Source: Photobacterium lutimaris (GTDB taxonomy: Bacteria; Pseudomonadota; Gammaproteobacteria; Enterobacterales; Vibrionaceae). Taken from it: 64,000 nt of DNA. The notes under the pieces are model-generated. The model saw only the letters and a list, made by a program, of their open reading frames with translations. It was not told the DNA's origin and ran no database searches. The stretch is taken from positions 1,116,001 through 1,180,000 of the forward strand of contig NZ_PYMH01000001.1 of NCBI RefSeq assembly GCF_003025555.1, written 5' to 3'. This document shows positions 44,812 to 53,985 of the stretch, one piece after another (position 1 is the stretch's first letter; each line of letters starts with the position of its first letter). The position numbers and the translations under genes are program-made.

Positions 44812-45705
44812 TTACAGGCCGTACTTGTTCGCGTAGGCGGTGATGTTCTCAAACGCTGTTTTGGCGAATGTCAGTGGATGGGCTTTTGCAGGATCCTGCT
44901 CAGCTTCAACCAATAGCCAGCCTTTGTAGTCACGCTCTTTCAGTGCAGCGAATACATCGTCATAATCAACGTCACCAGTACCAGGGACAGTAAATACACC
45001 ATCAAGAACGGCATTAAGGAATGATTTGTCTGCATCACGAGCGGCATTCATGACTTCTAGGCGAAGATCTTTAAAGTGCATGTGACCGATACGGTGCCCC
45101 CAGCGCTTGATCATCGTGACAGGGTTACCGCCGCCGTATGTAATGTGACCGGTATCCAGCGTTAGGTGTACTGCATCGCCAGTTAGCTCCATCATTAGGT
45201 TGATGTCGTCTTCAGTTTCACAGATGGTGCCCACATGGTGGTGGAAAGACAACTTGATGTCGTGCTCGTTGAGTAGGTACTCAGAAACAGTTGTTAGCTT
45301 CTCGCAGTAGGTTTTCCACTCATCCATCGTCAAGATGACGCGCTGAGACAGAGGCGTATTGATGTCGCCGTGAACCGTATTGCTCACTTCACCAAACACC
45401 ATCGCTTTACAGCCAGCCGCTTTCAGCAGCTTGATGTGATCCTGCATAGCCGCAATTTCTTCTTCAGCAGTTAGCGTCATCAAGTTACCGCTATACCAGC
45501 CAGAAGCGAGAACCAGGCCGTGTTTTTCTAGCAGAGGAATAAGAACTTCTGGCTCACGAGGATATTTCGTACCTAGCTCGGTACCAGTAAAACCCGCTTC
45601 TGCCATTTCACTCAAACATGTTTCCAATGGGATTTCGCCGCCAAGTTCTGGCATATCATCGTTGGTCCAGGTCAGTGGGCTGATTCCATATTGAACATTG
45701 CTCAT
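44812..45705 (-). CDS. iolE: myo-Inosose-2 dehydratase, second copy
   Basis: 297 residues. YGISPLTWTNDDMPELGGEI at the N-terminus, GHMHFKDLRLEV, VPGTGDVDYDDVF and VEAEQDPAKAHP match the cluster 1 IolE position by position with moderate divergence. It heads the minus-strand genes of cluster 2, divergent from the MFS transporter, with two candidate operators in between. The iolD2 gene follows after 134 bases. Confidence 0.93.
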   Translation of the reverse strand: MSNVQYGISPLTWTNDDMPELGGEIPLETCLSEMAEAGFTGTELGTKYPREPEVLIPLLEKHGLVLASGWYSGNLMTLTAEEEIAAMQDHIKLLKAAGCKAMVFGEVSNTVHGDINTPLSQRVILTMDEWKTYCEKLTTVSEYLLNEHDIKLSFHHHVGTICETEDDINLMMELTGDAVHLTLDTGHITYGGGNPVTMIKRWGHRIGHMHFKDLRLEVMNAARDADKSFLNAVLDGVFTVPGTGDVDYDDVFAALKERDYKGWLLVEAEQDPAKAHPLTFAKTAFENITAYANKYGL

Positions 45706-45855
45706 GTTTGTACTCCAATTTTATGATTATTTAATTCCGGGTCGGTGACGATTGTGATCAGTCCAGTGGAATATGTTATTTTGGAATTCCTGAACCGTTT
45801 TTAAATCTGCACCATTTGCTTCACTGGAATTCACTATAACCGAAAAAATATAAAC

Positions 45856-46021
45856 GAAAAATATTTTTCACACCAAAAAATCGATTCATACTTTTTCGTA
45901 AAACATGAAAAAAACCCAGTAATAACGGGGCTTGGCAGAAATTCTTGAGCGGGATCACACTTATTCTATATCAATAAATTCAATAACTTAAAGCAAGCGA
46001 CGTTAACGGAAAATATTTTTC
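45856..46021. promoter_or_regulatory. Two candidate inositol operators between iolE2 and the MFS transporter
   Basis: GAAAAATATTTTTC (45856-45869) is a perfect 14-bp palindrome and GGAAAATATTTTTC (46008-46021) is identical to the cluster 1 site at 13077. They lie in a 569-bp divergent region, 151 bases from iolE2 and 254 from the transporter. The rest of the region is AT-rich with no supported gene. Confidence 0.7.
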
Positions 46022-46274
46022 GCAATTTGACCTAAGTATCATTTTCCGACAAAACACCCTATTGGCTATAGCCGTGAAAAATCGAAGAGCATATGATTTA
46101 GCCCGTCACCAAGTGGAAAATTATTATTAAAGCAATAAATCGCTATTACAAATATTGGTGAATGAAAGAATACCGATGCAAATACCCTACAGTAAATAAC
46201 GCATCGGGAAGCTACCCAACTCAAACTTATTCGATGGCTGAGTTAGAGACGGGGATCTCATAAAGGAGTAGAAC

Positions 46275-47717
46275 ATGTCACCCACAATTTCGGCCGAAGT
46301 CCGAAAACACAACTTTGCTTATATCATCAGAATTTGTTGTATCGCAGCCCTAGGGGGAATTTTATTAGGTTATGATACCGCGGTTATTTCAGGTGCCATC
46401 GGTCCAATCAGGGAGCATTTTGGATTAACCGCGGCACAAACCGGCTGGGCCGTATCAAGTGTCGTTTTAGGTAGTATCCTTGGTGCGGTAAGTGCCGGCT
46501 GGTCCGCCCTCAAATATGGCCGTCGCAACACCCTCTTCATTGCAGCTATTCTCTTCATGATTTCTGCCATTGGCTCTGCGCTGGCCTCGACCTTCACGTT
46601 CTATGTTCTACTTCGCATCGTTGGTGGTGTGGCAGTTGGTCTGGCCTGTGTCGTCTCACCAATGTACATGTCTGAGGTGGCACCCAAAGATTTCCGTGGC
46701 CGTGCCGTCAGTATGTTCCAGCAATCTGCGGTTATAGGCCAAACTGGTGTGTTCTATGTTAACTACCTCATTGCAAAGGGTATGAGTGAAGCTTGGTTGG
46801 TTGATATGGGCTGGCGCTGGATGTTGGGATCAGAAGTTATTCCAGCGGCGCTATTTGCCGCTTTACTCTTCCTGATTCCTGAATCACCGCGCTGGTTGGT
46901 ACTGAAAGGAAAAATCGATCAAGCCAAAGACACCCTATCGCGCATTTCCAACCCACAGCACGCGGATCAGTTGATCAGCGAGATCCAAGCCTCTCTGGTA
47001 GATTCAAACTCCCCAGGCAAGAAGCAAGTCAGCCTGCGTTCACCATTGCTATTTGCCATCTTGGTGATCGGTACTTTTGTTGCTGCCGCCCAGCAGCTAA
47101 CCGGTATCAACGTCATCATGTACTACACCCCGGAGATCTTAAAACCGATTACAGGTAGTACGGAGAACGCCCTTTTCCAGACCACCTTCGTTGGTATTGT
47201 CTTTATCCTAGGTAACGCACTGGGTATGTACCTCATCGATAAAGTCGGCCGTTTACCACTGATGAAATACGGAACGTTCGGCTGTGCCGTGGGTATGACA
47301 GTTGTCGGCTATGTGCTTTACACCGGCACTGAAGGTTACGCCGCGCTATTCGCACTGTGTCTGTACGTTGTGTCTTACGCGACATCGTGGGGCTGTGCAT
47401 GCTGGACCATGATTTCTGAAATATTCCCGAACAGCATCCGCTCTCGAGCGATGGCTATCGCAGTTGGTGCGCAGTGGTTCACTGGCTTTATCGTCACCCA
47501 GTCGTTCCCGATGCTGAACGAGAATGCCTTCTTGAAGGAGCACTTCAACGGTGCCTTCAGCTTCTGGTTATTCGCGATACTATCAATCATTTGTATGTTT
47601 GTGGTCGTCAAATACGTTCCGGAAACCAAAGGCGTCAGCCTTGAGAAAATGGAAGAAGCAATGGCTAAAAAGTTGGGCAAAAAGGTACCGGAAAAAACAA
47701 CAGAGGCTGCAGCTTAA
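46275..47717 (+). CDS. MFS sugar porter, probable inositol transporter
   Basis: 480 residues with 12 predicted transmembrane helices in the sugar-porter family. Signatures: GYDTAVISGAIGPI in helix 1, KYGRRNTLF in the loop after helix 2, PESPRWLVLKGK after helix 6, QQLTGINVIMYYTPEI in helix 7, and the final PETKGVSLEKME. IolT-type members carry myo-inositol with protons. The location, divergent from iolE2 with shared operators, supports inositol as substrate. AAAGGAG stands before the ATG. A strong terminator follows. Confidence 0.88.
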   Translation: MSPTISAEVRKHNFAYIIRICCIAALGGILLGYDTAVISGAIGPIREHFGLTAAQTGWAVSSVVLGSILGAVSAGWSALKYGRRNTLFIAAILFMISAIGSALASTFTFYVLLRIVGGVAVGLACVVSPMYMSEVAPKDFRGRAVSMFQQSAVIGQTGVFYVNYLIAKGMSEAWLVDMGWRWMLGSEVIPAALFAALLFLIPESPRWLVLKGKIDQAKDTLSRISNPQHADQLISEIQASLVDSNSPGKKQVSLRSPLLFAILVIGTFVAAAQQLTGINVIMYYTPEILKPITGSTENALFQTTFVGIVFILGNALGMYLIDKVGRLPLMKYGTFGCAVGMTVVGYVLYTGTEGYAALFALCLYVVSYATSWGCACWTMISEIFPNSIRSRAMAIAVGAQWFTGFIVTQSFPMLNENAFLKEHFNGAFSFWLFAILSIICMFVVVKYVPETKGVSLEKMEEAMAKKLGKKVPEKTTEAAA

Positions 47718-47737
47718 TTTACGTTAATCGATAAACA

Positions 47738-47769
47738 GCAGGCTTTCTTCTTTCAGAAAGCCTGCTTTT
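47738..47769 (+). terminator. Terminator of the MFS transporter gene
   Basis: GCAGGCTTTC (47738-47747) pairs perfectly with GAAAGCCTGC (47756-47765), followed by four Ts. Confidence 0.9.
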
Positions 47770-47788
47770 ACGTCACATGGGAAAAATG

Positions 47789-48676
47789 ATGCTCGATAAA
47801 ATGGCTTTCTTTGTTTACGTTATACGAACCGGTTCTATTTCTGCCGCCGCACGTAAATTCAACATTTCAGTTTCTGCGGGTAGCCGCTGGTTGCAAGATC
47901 TTGAACAGAGCTTTGGTATTACCCTATGCCGTCGTACTAACCGTTTATTAACCCCCACCCCTGCCGGTCAAAAGCTGGTTGATGAGTTTTCGCCCTTGGT
48001 TGATAACGCCGAGCAGCTCTGTCGTAGCCTGCAAGACTTCCAAGAGCAAGACAAAGGCCATATCAATATCGTTTGCACCCCGGTGTATGCCAACAACTTT
48101 CTGATGGATAGAATCAGCAGCTACCTCGTATCACACCCAAACGTCACGTTTAACCTCAATGTGACACCATGGGCACTGGATCATGCTGCAGAAGCCGACT
48201 TGGTCATCAGCGCCAACGCTTGCTATCAAGGCTATCAAGAAAAAGACCTCCACCTTGTTCGCCGCGAGCTAATGCAGAGCCCTTTTGTTGCTGTCGCCTC
48301 TCCTGAATATCTAGAACGAAACCCTGCACCCGAGTTTCCAACCGAATTATCACAACACCAATGTTTATTTGCTACTACCCTGACCGGCAGTAATGATTGG
48401 ATCTTCGAGCGTAATGGTGAGACACAGATGATAAAAGTACCCAAATCGCTGGAAGTTAACGACAGTGATTTGCTGCTGCAAAGTGCGATTAAAGGGGCTG
48501 GCGTTGCCTATTTACCGGCTTTTATCCTTGAGAAACCACTATCGGATGGATTGCTTACCCCAATTCTGGAAGATTACGAAACCAGTATTTGGAGCCTAAA
48601 CCTGTATTACCACCCACCAACGAAAGCCTCTGCCGTTGCCAGTCACTTCAAGAGTTTTTTATTGGAAAGCGCTTAA
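47789..48676 (+). CDS. LysR-type transcriptional regulator
   Basis: About 295 residues. The helix-turn-helix is at the N-terminus (MAFFVYVIRTGSISAAARKF, then SRWLQDLEQSFGITLCRR), with an unusual AGSRW in the recognition helix where most members have PAVSR or PSLSR. The effector domain follows. ATG 47789 is six bases from GGGA; 47777 and 47786 are in frame and cannot be excluded. It starts 20 bases after the MFS terminator on the same strand, so it may control that transporter or the metabolic genes. Confidence 0.82.
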   Translation: MLDKMAFFVYVIRTGSISAAARKFNISVSAGSRWLQDLEQSFGITLCRRTNRLLTPTPAGQKLVDEFSPLVDNAEQLCRSLQDFQEQDKGHINIVCTPVYANNFLMDRISSYLVSHPNVTFNLNVTPWALDHAAEADLVISANACYQGYQEKDLHLVRRELMQSPFVAVASPEYLERNPAPEFPTELSQHQCLFATTLTGSNDWIFERNGETQMIKVPKSLEVNDSDLLLQSAIKGAGVAYLPAFILEKPLSDGLLTPILEDYETSIWSLNLYYHPPTKASAVASHFKSFLLESA

Positions 48677-48764
48677 ACCAAGGCGTATTTCCGAAACAAC
48701 TGACTCCACGTTGCAAGCGCCTTGATGAGCTCACTGCATTCGATTAATCTATCAATCTAAAGTA

Positions 48765-49541
48765 ATGAGCGTCATGTCGCGCCACCATGGAAAGAGCAGT
48801 GTGAAAATTTATCAGATCACAGATACTCACTTGGCTGAAACAGCCGATGAGTCTGATGCCAATCTTGAAAAACTGCTAGATATTGTCAATCAAGATACTG
48901 AGGACAATGTCTTACTGCTCACCGGTGATCTGGTCAATGCCGCCGTGCCATCAGCCTACAACCGTATCAAATTGTATCTTGAACGAAGAGAGAATATTTC
49001 TCATTGCTATGCACTGGCCGGTAATCATGATGATCGAGAATGCATGAAAGCCTGCTTCAAAAACAGCAAGATTAAGCTGACCCATTCAGCGACTGTGCAC
49101 AGTATCCCCTTCCATTTTGTTGATACTAGCCATAAGCCTTTGGGAGCATCGCTGGACCTAGGCGCAGGGCGAGTTAGCCACAAAGAGCTTGCTGTTTTGA
49201 AAAAAGCCGTCAGAAAATCGCCATCGCTGATTGTCTCCCATCATCCGATCCTTGATGTTAGCGATAAATGGTTCAAAAAAATTGGGATTGAGAATCAAGC
49301 TCAGATTGTTCGCTGTTTTAAATCCAAGCGAACCATCATTAGTGGCCATGCCCATCACTATTTTGATATTAAAGCAGGCAATATTCACCAACTTGTCGGC
49401 ATTTCTTCATCTTATGGCTTTAAACATGAATCAGAAATCCCGCAACGAACCCGCATCGTTGGTATGACAATCTATGATGCTAACTGGTCGAATGGCGATC
49501 TTACTGTTAGCCATGTAGATAACTTTTGTCTTCATAACTAG
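48765..49541 (+). CDS. Calcineurin-type metallophosphoesterase, CpdA-like
   Basis: 258 residues with all metal motifs in order: ITDTHL (DxH), LTGDLVN (GD), LAGNHDD (GNHD), VSHHPI (H) and SGHAHH (GHxH). No signal peptide, so it is cytoplasmic. CpdA relatives hydrolyse cyclic AMP and other phosphodiesters, and this length fits. The start may lie at GTG 48801 instead, since the first 12 residues do not match the family. No partner is evident. Confidence 0.8.
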   Translation: MSVMSRHHGKSSVKIYQITDTHLAETADESDANLEKLLDIVNQDTEDNVLLLTGDLVNAAVPSAYNRIKLYLERRENISHCYALAGNHDDRECMKACFKNSKIKLTHSATVHSIPFHFVDTSHKPLGASLDLGAGRVSHKELAVLKKAVRKSPSLIVSHHPILDVSDKWFKKIGIENQAQIVRCFKSKRTIISGHAHHYFDIKAGNIHQLVGISSSYGFKHESEIPQRTRIVGMTIYDANWSNGDLTVSHVDNFCLHN

Positions 49542-49708
49542 CTTATTCCATTCTATTTAAAACGTTGCGAGAACTCATTTCCCGAAGCCCGAAGCTGATA
49601 TTCATCCAGTAAGGCTATACTCAAACAGTCTACTGAATAAAAATTGAAAAACAGTAGATGGCGAGGCTACTTAGCGTCTATTGAACCGGGTGCAGGAAGA
49701 AGCAAACC

Positions 49709-50884
49709 ATGTCAGTAGAAACAATTCCTGATCTATTCATTTTTGGTTGCATCTTCCTCCTTGGGTGGCTCGCCCATGTCATTAGCTCAAGAGCGCACAT
49801 TCCACGTGTCACTATCCTACTGTCAATTGGTGTTGTTGCGGGACCGGCTGTTCTTGACTTGGTGCCTCCTTCGTTTACACAACACTTTTCAACAGTCACC
49901 CATTTAGCGCTCGCAATGATTGGGTTTCTATTGGGTGAAAGTTTCGCTGGGCGAGACATCATGACCGAAAGACGACAGATCTTTTTCATCTCTTTGGGGG
50001 CTTCCCTCATTCCTGCAACTGCCGTCTTTAGCATTGTCTTTCTTGTCACATCCGACCTAACCTTGTCACTCGTTCTCGCCGGTATTGCCACGGCGACGGA
50101 TCCTGCCGCTACGGTAGATGTTATTAGAGAATTTAATGCACGGGGACCTGTCTCAAGGATCCTAAAAGGCGTCGTAGCCGTTGACGATGCATGGGGAATC
50201 ATTATATTCAGCCTGCTTTTGGTCGCAGCGACGGCCACCTCTAGCACCAGCACCAATATTACCGATATTCTTCATGGCATCTGGGACGTTTTGGGTGCAT
50301 TACTGCTCGGGGTGGTCATTGGTCTACCTATGTCAGCGATTATTGGGCGACATAAACCAGGCGAGCCGACAATTATCGAGGCAATGGGCTTTGTTTTTAT
50401 CTGTGGTGGGAGTGCTCTTTATTTCGATGTATCTTATTTACTGGCCTGCATGATGCTGGGGGCGACCGTGGCGCATAAAGGAAAGCATATTAAGCGCCCA
50501 TTTCACGACATCGAGACAGCTAGCGATCCTTTTCTAATTATCTTTTTTATTCTCTCAGGCATGAGTCTCGACCTTTCAGCGATAGATGTATTGGGGGCGA
50601 TAGGCGTATTGTATGTATTAGCCAGATGTATAGGCAAAATACTAGGCGCGCAGGTATTTGCACACTTTGCTCAGTCATCCCCTCAGGTTACAAAATATTT
50701 AGGTTGGTGTCTGTTGCCGCAAGCTGGTGTCGCTATTGGTATGGCACTATTGGTTGGTGAAAGGTTACCTGACATCGGCGAGTCTGTTTTAACCATTGCA
50801 GTGACAACAACTGTTTTCTTTGAATTACTCGGGCCACTAGTGACACGCTGGAGTCTATATCAAGCAGGTGAAATATCTAAATAA
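49709..50884 (+). CDS. CPA-type monovalent cation/proton antiporter
   Basis: 391 residues with about 12 helices. The transport core shows ATATDPAATVDV (the family TDP motif) and VAVDDAWGIIIF (the paired-aspartate DD motif that binds cation and proton). This places it among CPA1/CPA2 Na+(K+)/H+ antiporters and the short form without regulatory C-domain. AGGAAGAAG precedes the ATG. It stands alone. A role in pH or sodium balance is the family function. Confidence 0.87.
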   Translation: MSVETIPDLFIFGCIFLLGWLAHVISSRAHIPRVTILLSIGVVAGPAVLDLVPPSFTQHFSTVTHLALAMIGFLLGESFAGRDIMTERRQIFFISLGASLIPATAVFSIVFLVTSDLTLSLVLAGIATATDPAATVDVIREFNARGPVSRILKGVVAVDDAWGIIIFSLLLVAATATSSTSTNITDILHGIWDVLGALLLGVVIGLPMSAIIGRHKPGEPTIIEAMGFVFICGGSALYFDVSYLLACMMLGATVAHKGKHIKRPFHDIETASDPFLIIFFILSGMSLDLSAIDVLGAIGVLYVLARCIGKILGAQVFAHFAQSSPQVTKYLGWCLLPQAGVAIGMALLVGERLPDIGESVLTIAVTTTVFFELLGPLVTRWSLYQAGEISK

Positions 50885-50897
50885 CATGGGGTTAAAC

Positions 50898-50919
50898 AGG
50901 CCAGATTCTGATCTGGCCT
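50898..50919. terminator. Bidirectional terminator after the antiporter
   Basis: AGGCCAGAT pairs perfectly with ATCTGGCCT around a 4-base loop. The gene at 50932 ends on the other strand, so the hairpin probably serves both; the T content is modest on each side. Confidence 0.7.
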
Positions 50920-50931
50920 TGCTATTATTTA

Positions 50932-51798
50932 TCACTGAAATGACACATTTGATATCACCGACAGGTGATCTGAAGCATAGATGCCATCTTTGATGACACT
51001 ACGATATTCAAACGAATTCACCGCTAGTTTGTCATTCACAAAAATATAATCGATATCTTCTGATTTTTCCTTACCATATCCATGGTAGGTAAATACCTGA
51101 TCTTTGTTGCCATTCACCCCACTAAAAGGCTGTTTGGCGATCTTACGGGCGTCATCATACAAATCAGTCAGTGCTTGATAAGATGCGGTATCACTGCGCT
51201 CAAAATTCAGATCGCCCAGAACAATCACGGCATCACCTGCACCGCTGGTGATCTCTTCCGCTTTCTTGCTTAGCAACTTAGCACTCTCTTGACGGGCTGT
51301 TTTTCCGATATGGTCAAAGTGGGCATTAAACACAAGTACCCGCTTACCCGTTGCTATCTCTTCCAGCCGAACCCATGTGGTGATGCGGGTTAAATCAGCA
51401 TCCCAGCCAACACTCGCGACGACTTGTGGTGTCTCTGACAACCAGAACGTACCACCACCGAGTTTTATATACTTATCATTACGATAAAAGATAGGCACCG
51501 CTTCGCCCTGGGCATTACCATCGTCGCGGGCCGCACCCACCCAGCTATAACCCGGTAATTGGCGAGCGAGAAACTCAATTTGATCACTAAACGCTTCTTG
51601 TAGCCCTGCGATATCATTTTGAGCAACAATGCCCGCCACTATTGCTTTGCGGTTATCCCACGTGTTGTTGCCGTCGTATTCGCTGCCTACAACACTGTCT
51701 TTGCTGTTACGGATGTTGAACGTCATCACATCAAAATCTGCCGCGACGGCTGGTAGTCCGAGGGTTAATAGTAATGCCACTGCTATTTTATTCATCAT
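50932..51798 (-). CDS. Secreted endonuclease/exonuclease/phosphatase-family hydrolase
   Basis: 288 residues. A signal peptide ends at VAA|DFD. The EEP fold is shown by VMTFNIRN, LQEAFSDQ (metal-binding Glu), FNAHFDHIG, VLGDLNFE (GDxN) and SDHLSVI (catalytic SDH). This family cuts phosphodiesters or phosphomonoesters in nucleic acids, sphingomyelin and inositol phosphates. Its position 87 bases after an exported phosphoesterase in a PTS operon favours a sugar- or polyol-phosphate substrate, but that is inference. GGAG lies six bases before the ATG. Confidence 0.82.
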   Translation of the reverse strand: MMNKIAVALLLTLGLPAVAADFDVMTFNIRNSKDSVVGSEYDGNNTWDNRKAIVAGIVAQNDIAGLQEAFSDQIEFLARQLPGYSWVGAARDDGNAQGEAVPIFYRNDKYIKLGGGTFWLSETPQVVASVGWDADLTRITTWVRLEEIATGKRVLVFNAHFDHIGKTARQESAKLLSKKAEEITSGAGDAVIVLGDLNFERSDTASYQALTDLYDDARKIAKQPFSGVNGNKDQVFTYHGYGKEKSEDIDYIFVNDKLAVNSFEYRSVIKDGIYASDHLSVISNVSFQ

Positions 51799-51885
51799 TA
51801 ATTACTCCATTAATAAGATTGAGACTAGGCAGGAAGGAGCCTCCTCCCTGCTCTAAATGAACGCTCTGGGTTGAGGGCTTGAGCC

Positions 51886-53961
51886 TTAACGCTTAAGATC
51901 CGATATCGTTCCTTTATCTAGATCCAGCTTGAAGTGATAACTAGGTTGACCATTGGCGAACTTGGTCAAGATGCCAAACAAACCGCCAAAGCGTTGCTTG
52001 AACACATCACCAAATTGCGTTGAGCCGGCGACGGTTGCAGCCTGTTCCGCCAAGGTATTCGCTAGCAATTCATACTGTGGCATCCGGTTACGATCGATGT
52101 CTTTGAACGCCAACTCATCGGCATTTCTCAAACGGTAGAAATCAACGGCAAGGTCAAATCCATTCCACTGAGAGAAATCGTCTAATGTTAAATTGTTTTG
52201 TGCGGCAAGTTGTTTCGCGCTGGCTTCTGCTTGTTGCCATGCTTTGGCAAAAGCTGGATCCTTAATGGTTGACGGCTCAAAAGCAACAGGTGTTTCTTGG
52301 CATATTTCAACAGCCTGAAGGCCTTCCGTCAGCGTGGTGACTTGCTGTTGGGTCAGCGGGCTATCCAATTGACTCAGAGTCAACATCTGACGGCCATCGA
52401 GTGCAAAAACCATTTGTTTCAAGTCACAAGGCCACTCTTCTGGCAGGAAGCGCATCCGGGTTAGCTCAGTGATATGCCAGTTGGTGAACTCGTAATAATC
52501 CTTCGAGGTTAATACATCCTTATTCCAAATCTCCTCATTACCTTTCGCTTTAAGGTGCTTCCATTCCTCTTCGTAATGCTCAAACAATTCATCGAAGCGT
52601 GGCACCTTATCCAAAATCACCGTTTCGACTTCCACTTGGCTTTCGGGGCTAAAGGTCAACAATTTATAAGCAGGCACATAGGCGGCCATTGATGGTGCCT
52701 GAATGTTGAACAGGAACGAACCATCACCATAGTGCTTAACACCGGTATCATTGAAATGCATATGACCACCAACATGCAGTCTTATCCCGGTTTTAGCTAA
52801 CGCCTCACTCACATCTTGTTTCGGTGAACGCGCTAGCTGGAAGTTGCCCGGACCAAAAATATCTTCAATGGTTTCTGCGGCGCCGTTATAAAACTCCGTC
52901 ATCGGAAAGTGACTAAAAGCCACCAGCGTTTTGCCTTCAGCATTCGCCCTATCAACCACGGTTTTCATCCACTCAATGACATGCTGCTTATGAGTGAGCA
53001 TTTTGTTATAACCTGCATTTCCCGAACCCGCGAAATTAGAGGCAAGTTCAGGTTGCTGAGTATCAGCATCTGCGCCAGGGATATAGACGTTGGCATCTAT
53101 CGCGAGTAGCCACAACCCTTCTACCGGCTCAACTAAATAACTGGTATCAGGCACCATAAAACATGCCGAGTAATTAGGCTGTTTGTATTGCCCACCCGTT
53201 CCTTGATGACAAATTTCATACTGACGCTGACCATATTTAGATTGGGCAAGCGCTGTATCAAAGGCATAATTGGCCTGCGAATACGACGAATACGGCGTCT
53301 CCCAATACAGGTTGGACGGCTGCGGGAAGAAACCAAAATCACCCAACTCTGCCATCAAGCCTTCATAGCCCAACTCACGGATTTCCTCGGTACAGATCGT
53401 TGGAAGTTCATGACCTGCATTAATTACCGCTGTTTCGCTATCATAGCCAACGCACTCATTGGCACCCTTACTGAAGATCCGCTGGGTTTTGCCATCTTTA
53501 CCTAAGAAGTCCCCTTCACCACTTGGCCGGTCGAAAGGGCGAACAGGATCATGGTTGCCGGGAGCGGCAAAAAATTCGAGATCATATGTGTCAGCGTAAT
53601 AATCCAGAATCGTTTTTAGCCCACGAATATGAACCGGCTGACCATCATCACTGAAATCTCCCGGTAGCGCGATATACTTTACTCCCCGCTTCACAGCATC
53701 ATCTAAGGCAGCCAATAAAGCGAAGTAGTTTTCATTAAACAGTCGCGTGGAAGTGAGCTGCGCATGCATACTACGGATTGTGGCTTGCTGACCACTGTGG
53801 CTATTTTTCAGACCATCGAAACTACCATCGGTAAAGTCACCATATACATCATGAAAATGAATATCGGGCATAAAGGCGACTTGCACTTCCTCTGCGGCAA
53901 AGGCTGTGCCCATGCTCATAGATAATAAGAGCGCAACACTGCTTTTTCTGAACCTTTTCAT
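51886..53961 (-). CDS. Large periplasmic calcineurin-type phosphoesterase
   Basis: 691 residues. A signal peptide ends near AFA|AEE (residue 22). Metal motifs occur in order: MPDIHFHD (Asp33, His35), ALPGDFSDDG, APGNHDPVRPFD, FSHFPMTE and VGGHMHFND. From about residue 420 the protein continues with a long C-terminal part of unknown fold, and several cysteines lie in the central insert. The ATG at 53961 follows GGAGATACCTTG. It comes 24 bases after the PTS IIC gene, so the two are cotranscribed. It probably frees a phosphorylated or phosphodiester-linked sugar in the periplasm for uptake by the PTS. Confidence 0.8.
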   Translation of the reverse strand: MKRFRKSSVALLLSMSMGTAFAAEEVQVAFMPDIHFHDVYGDFTDGSFDGLKNSHSGQQATIRSMHAQLTSTRLFNENYFALLAALDDAVKRGVKYIALPGDFSDDGQPVHIRGLKTILDYYADTYDLEFFAAPGNHDPVRPFDRPSGEGDFLGKDGKTQRIFSKGANECVGYDSETAVINAGHELPTICTEEIRELGYEGLMAELGDFGFFPQPSNLYWETPYSSYSQANYAFDTALAQSKYGQRQYEICHQGTGGQYKQPNYSACFMVPDTSYLVEPVEGLWLLAIDANVYIPGADADTQQPELASNFAGSGNAGYNKMLTHKQHVIEWMKTVVDRANAEGKTLVAFSHFPMTEFYNGAAETIEDIFGPGNFQLARSPKQDVSEALAKTGIRLHVGGHMHFNDTGVKHYGDGSFLFNIQAPSMAAYVPAYKLLTFSPESQVEVETVILDKVPRFDELFEHYEEEWKHLKAKGNEEIWNKDVLTSKDYYEFTNWHITELTRMRFLPEEWPCDLKQMVFALDGRQMLTLSQLDSPLTQQQVTTLTEGLQAVEICQETPVAFEPSTIKDPAFAKAWQQAEASAKQLAAQNNLTLDDFSQWNGFDLAVDFYRLRNADELAFKDIDRNRMPQYELLANTLAEQAATVAGSTQFGDVFKQRFGGLFGILTKFANGQPSYHFKLDLDKGTISDLKR

Positions 53962-53985
53962 CAAGGTATCTCCGTGAATGTAATA

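Noticed and set aside
45748..45775. CRP site before iolE2
   Set aside because: Only one half (TGTGATCAG) is present; the other half does not match TCACA.
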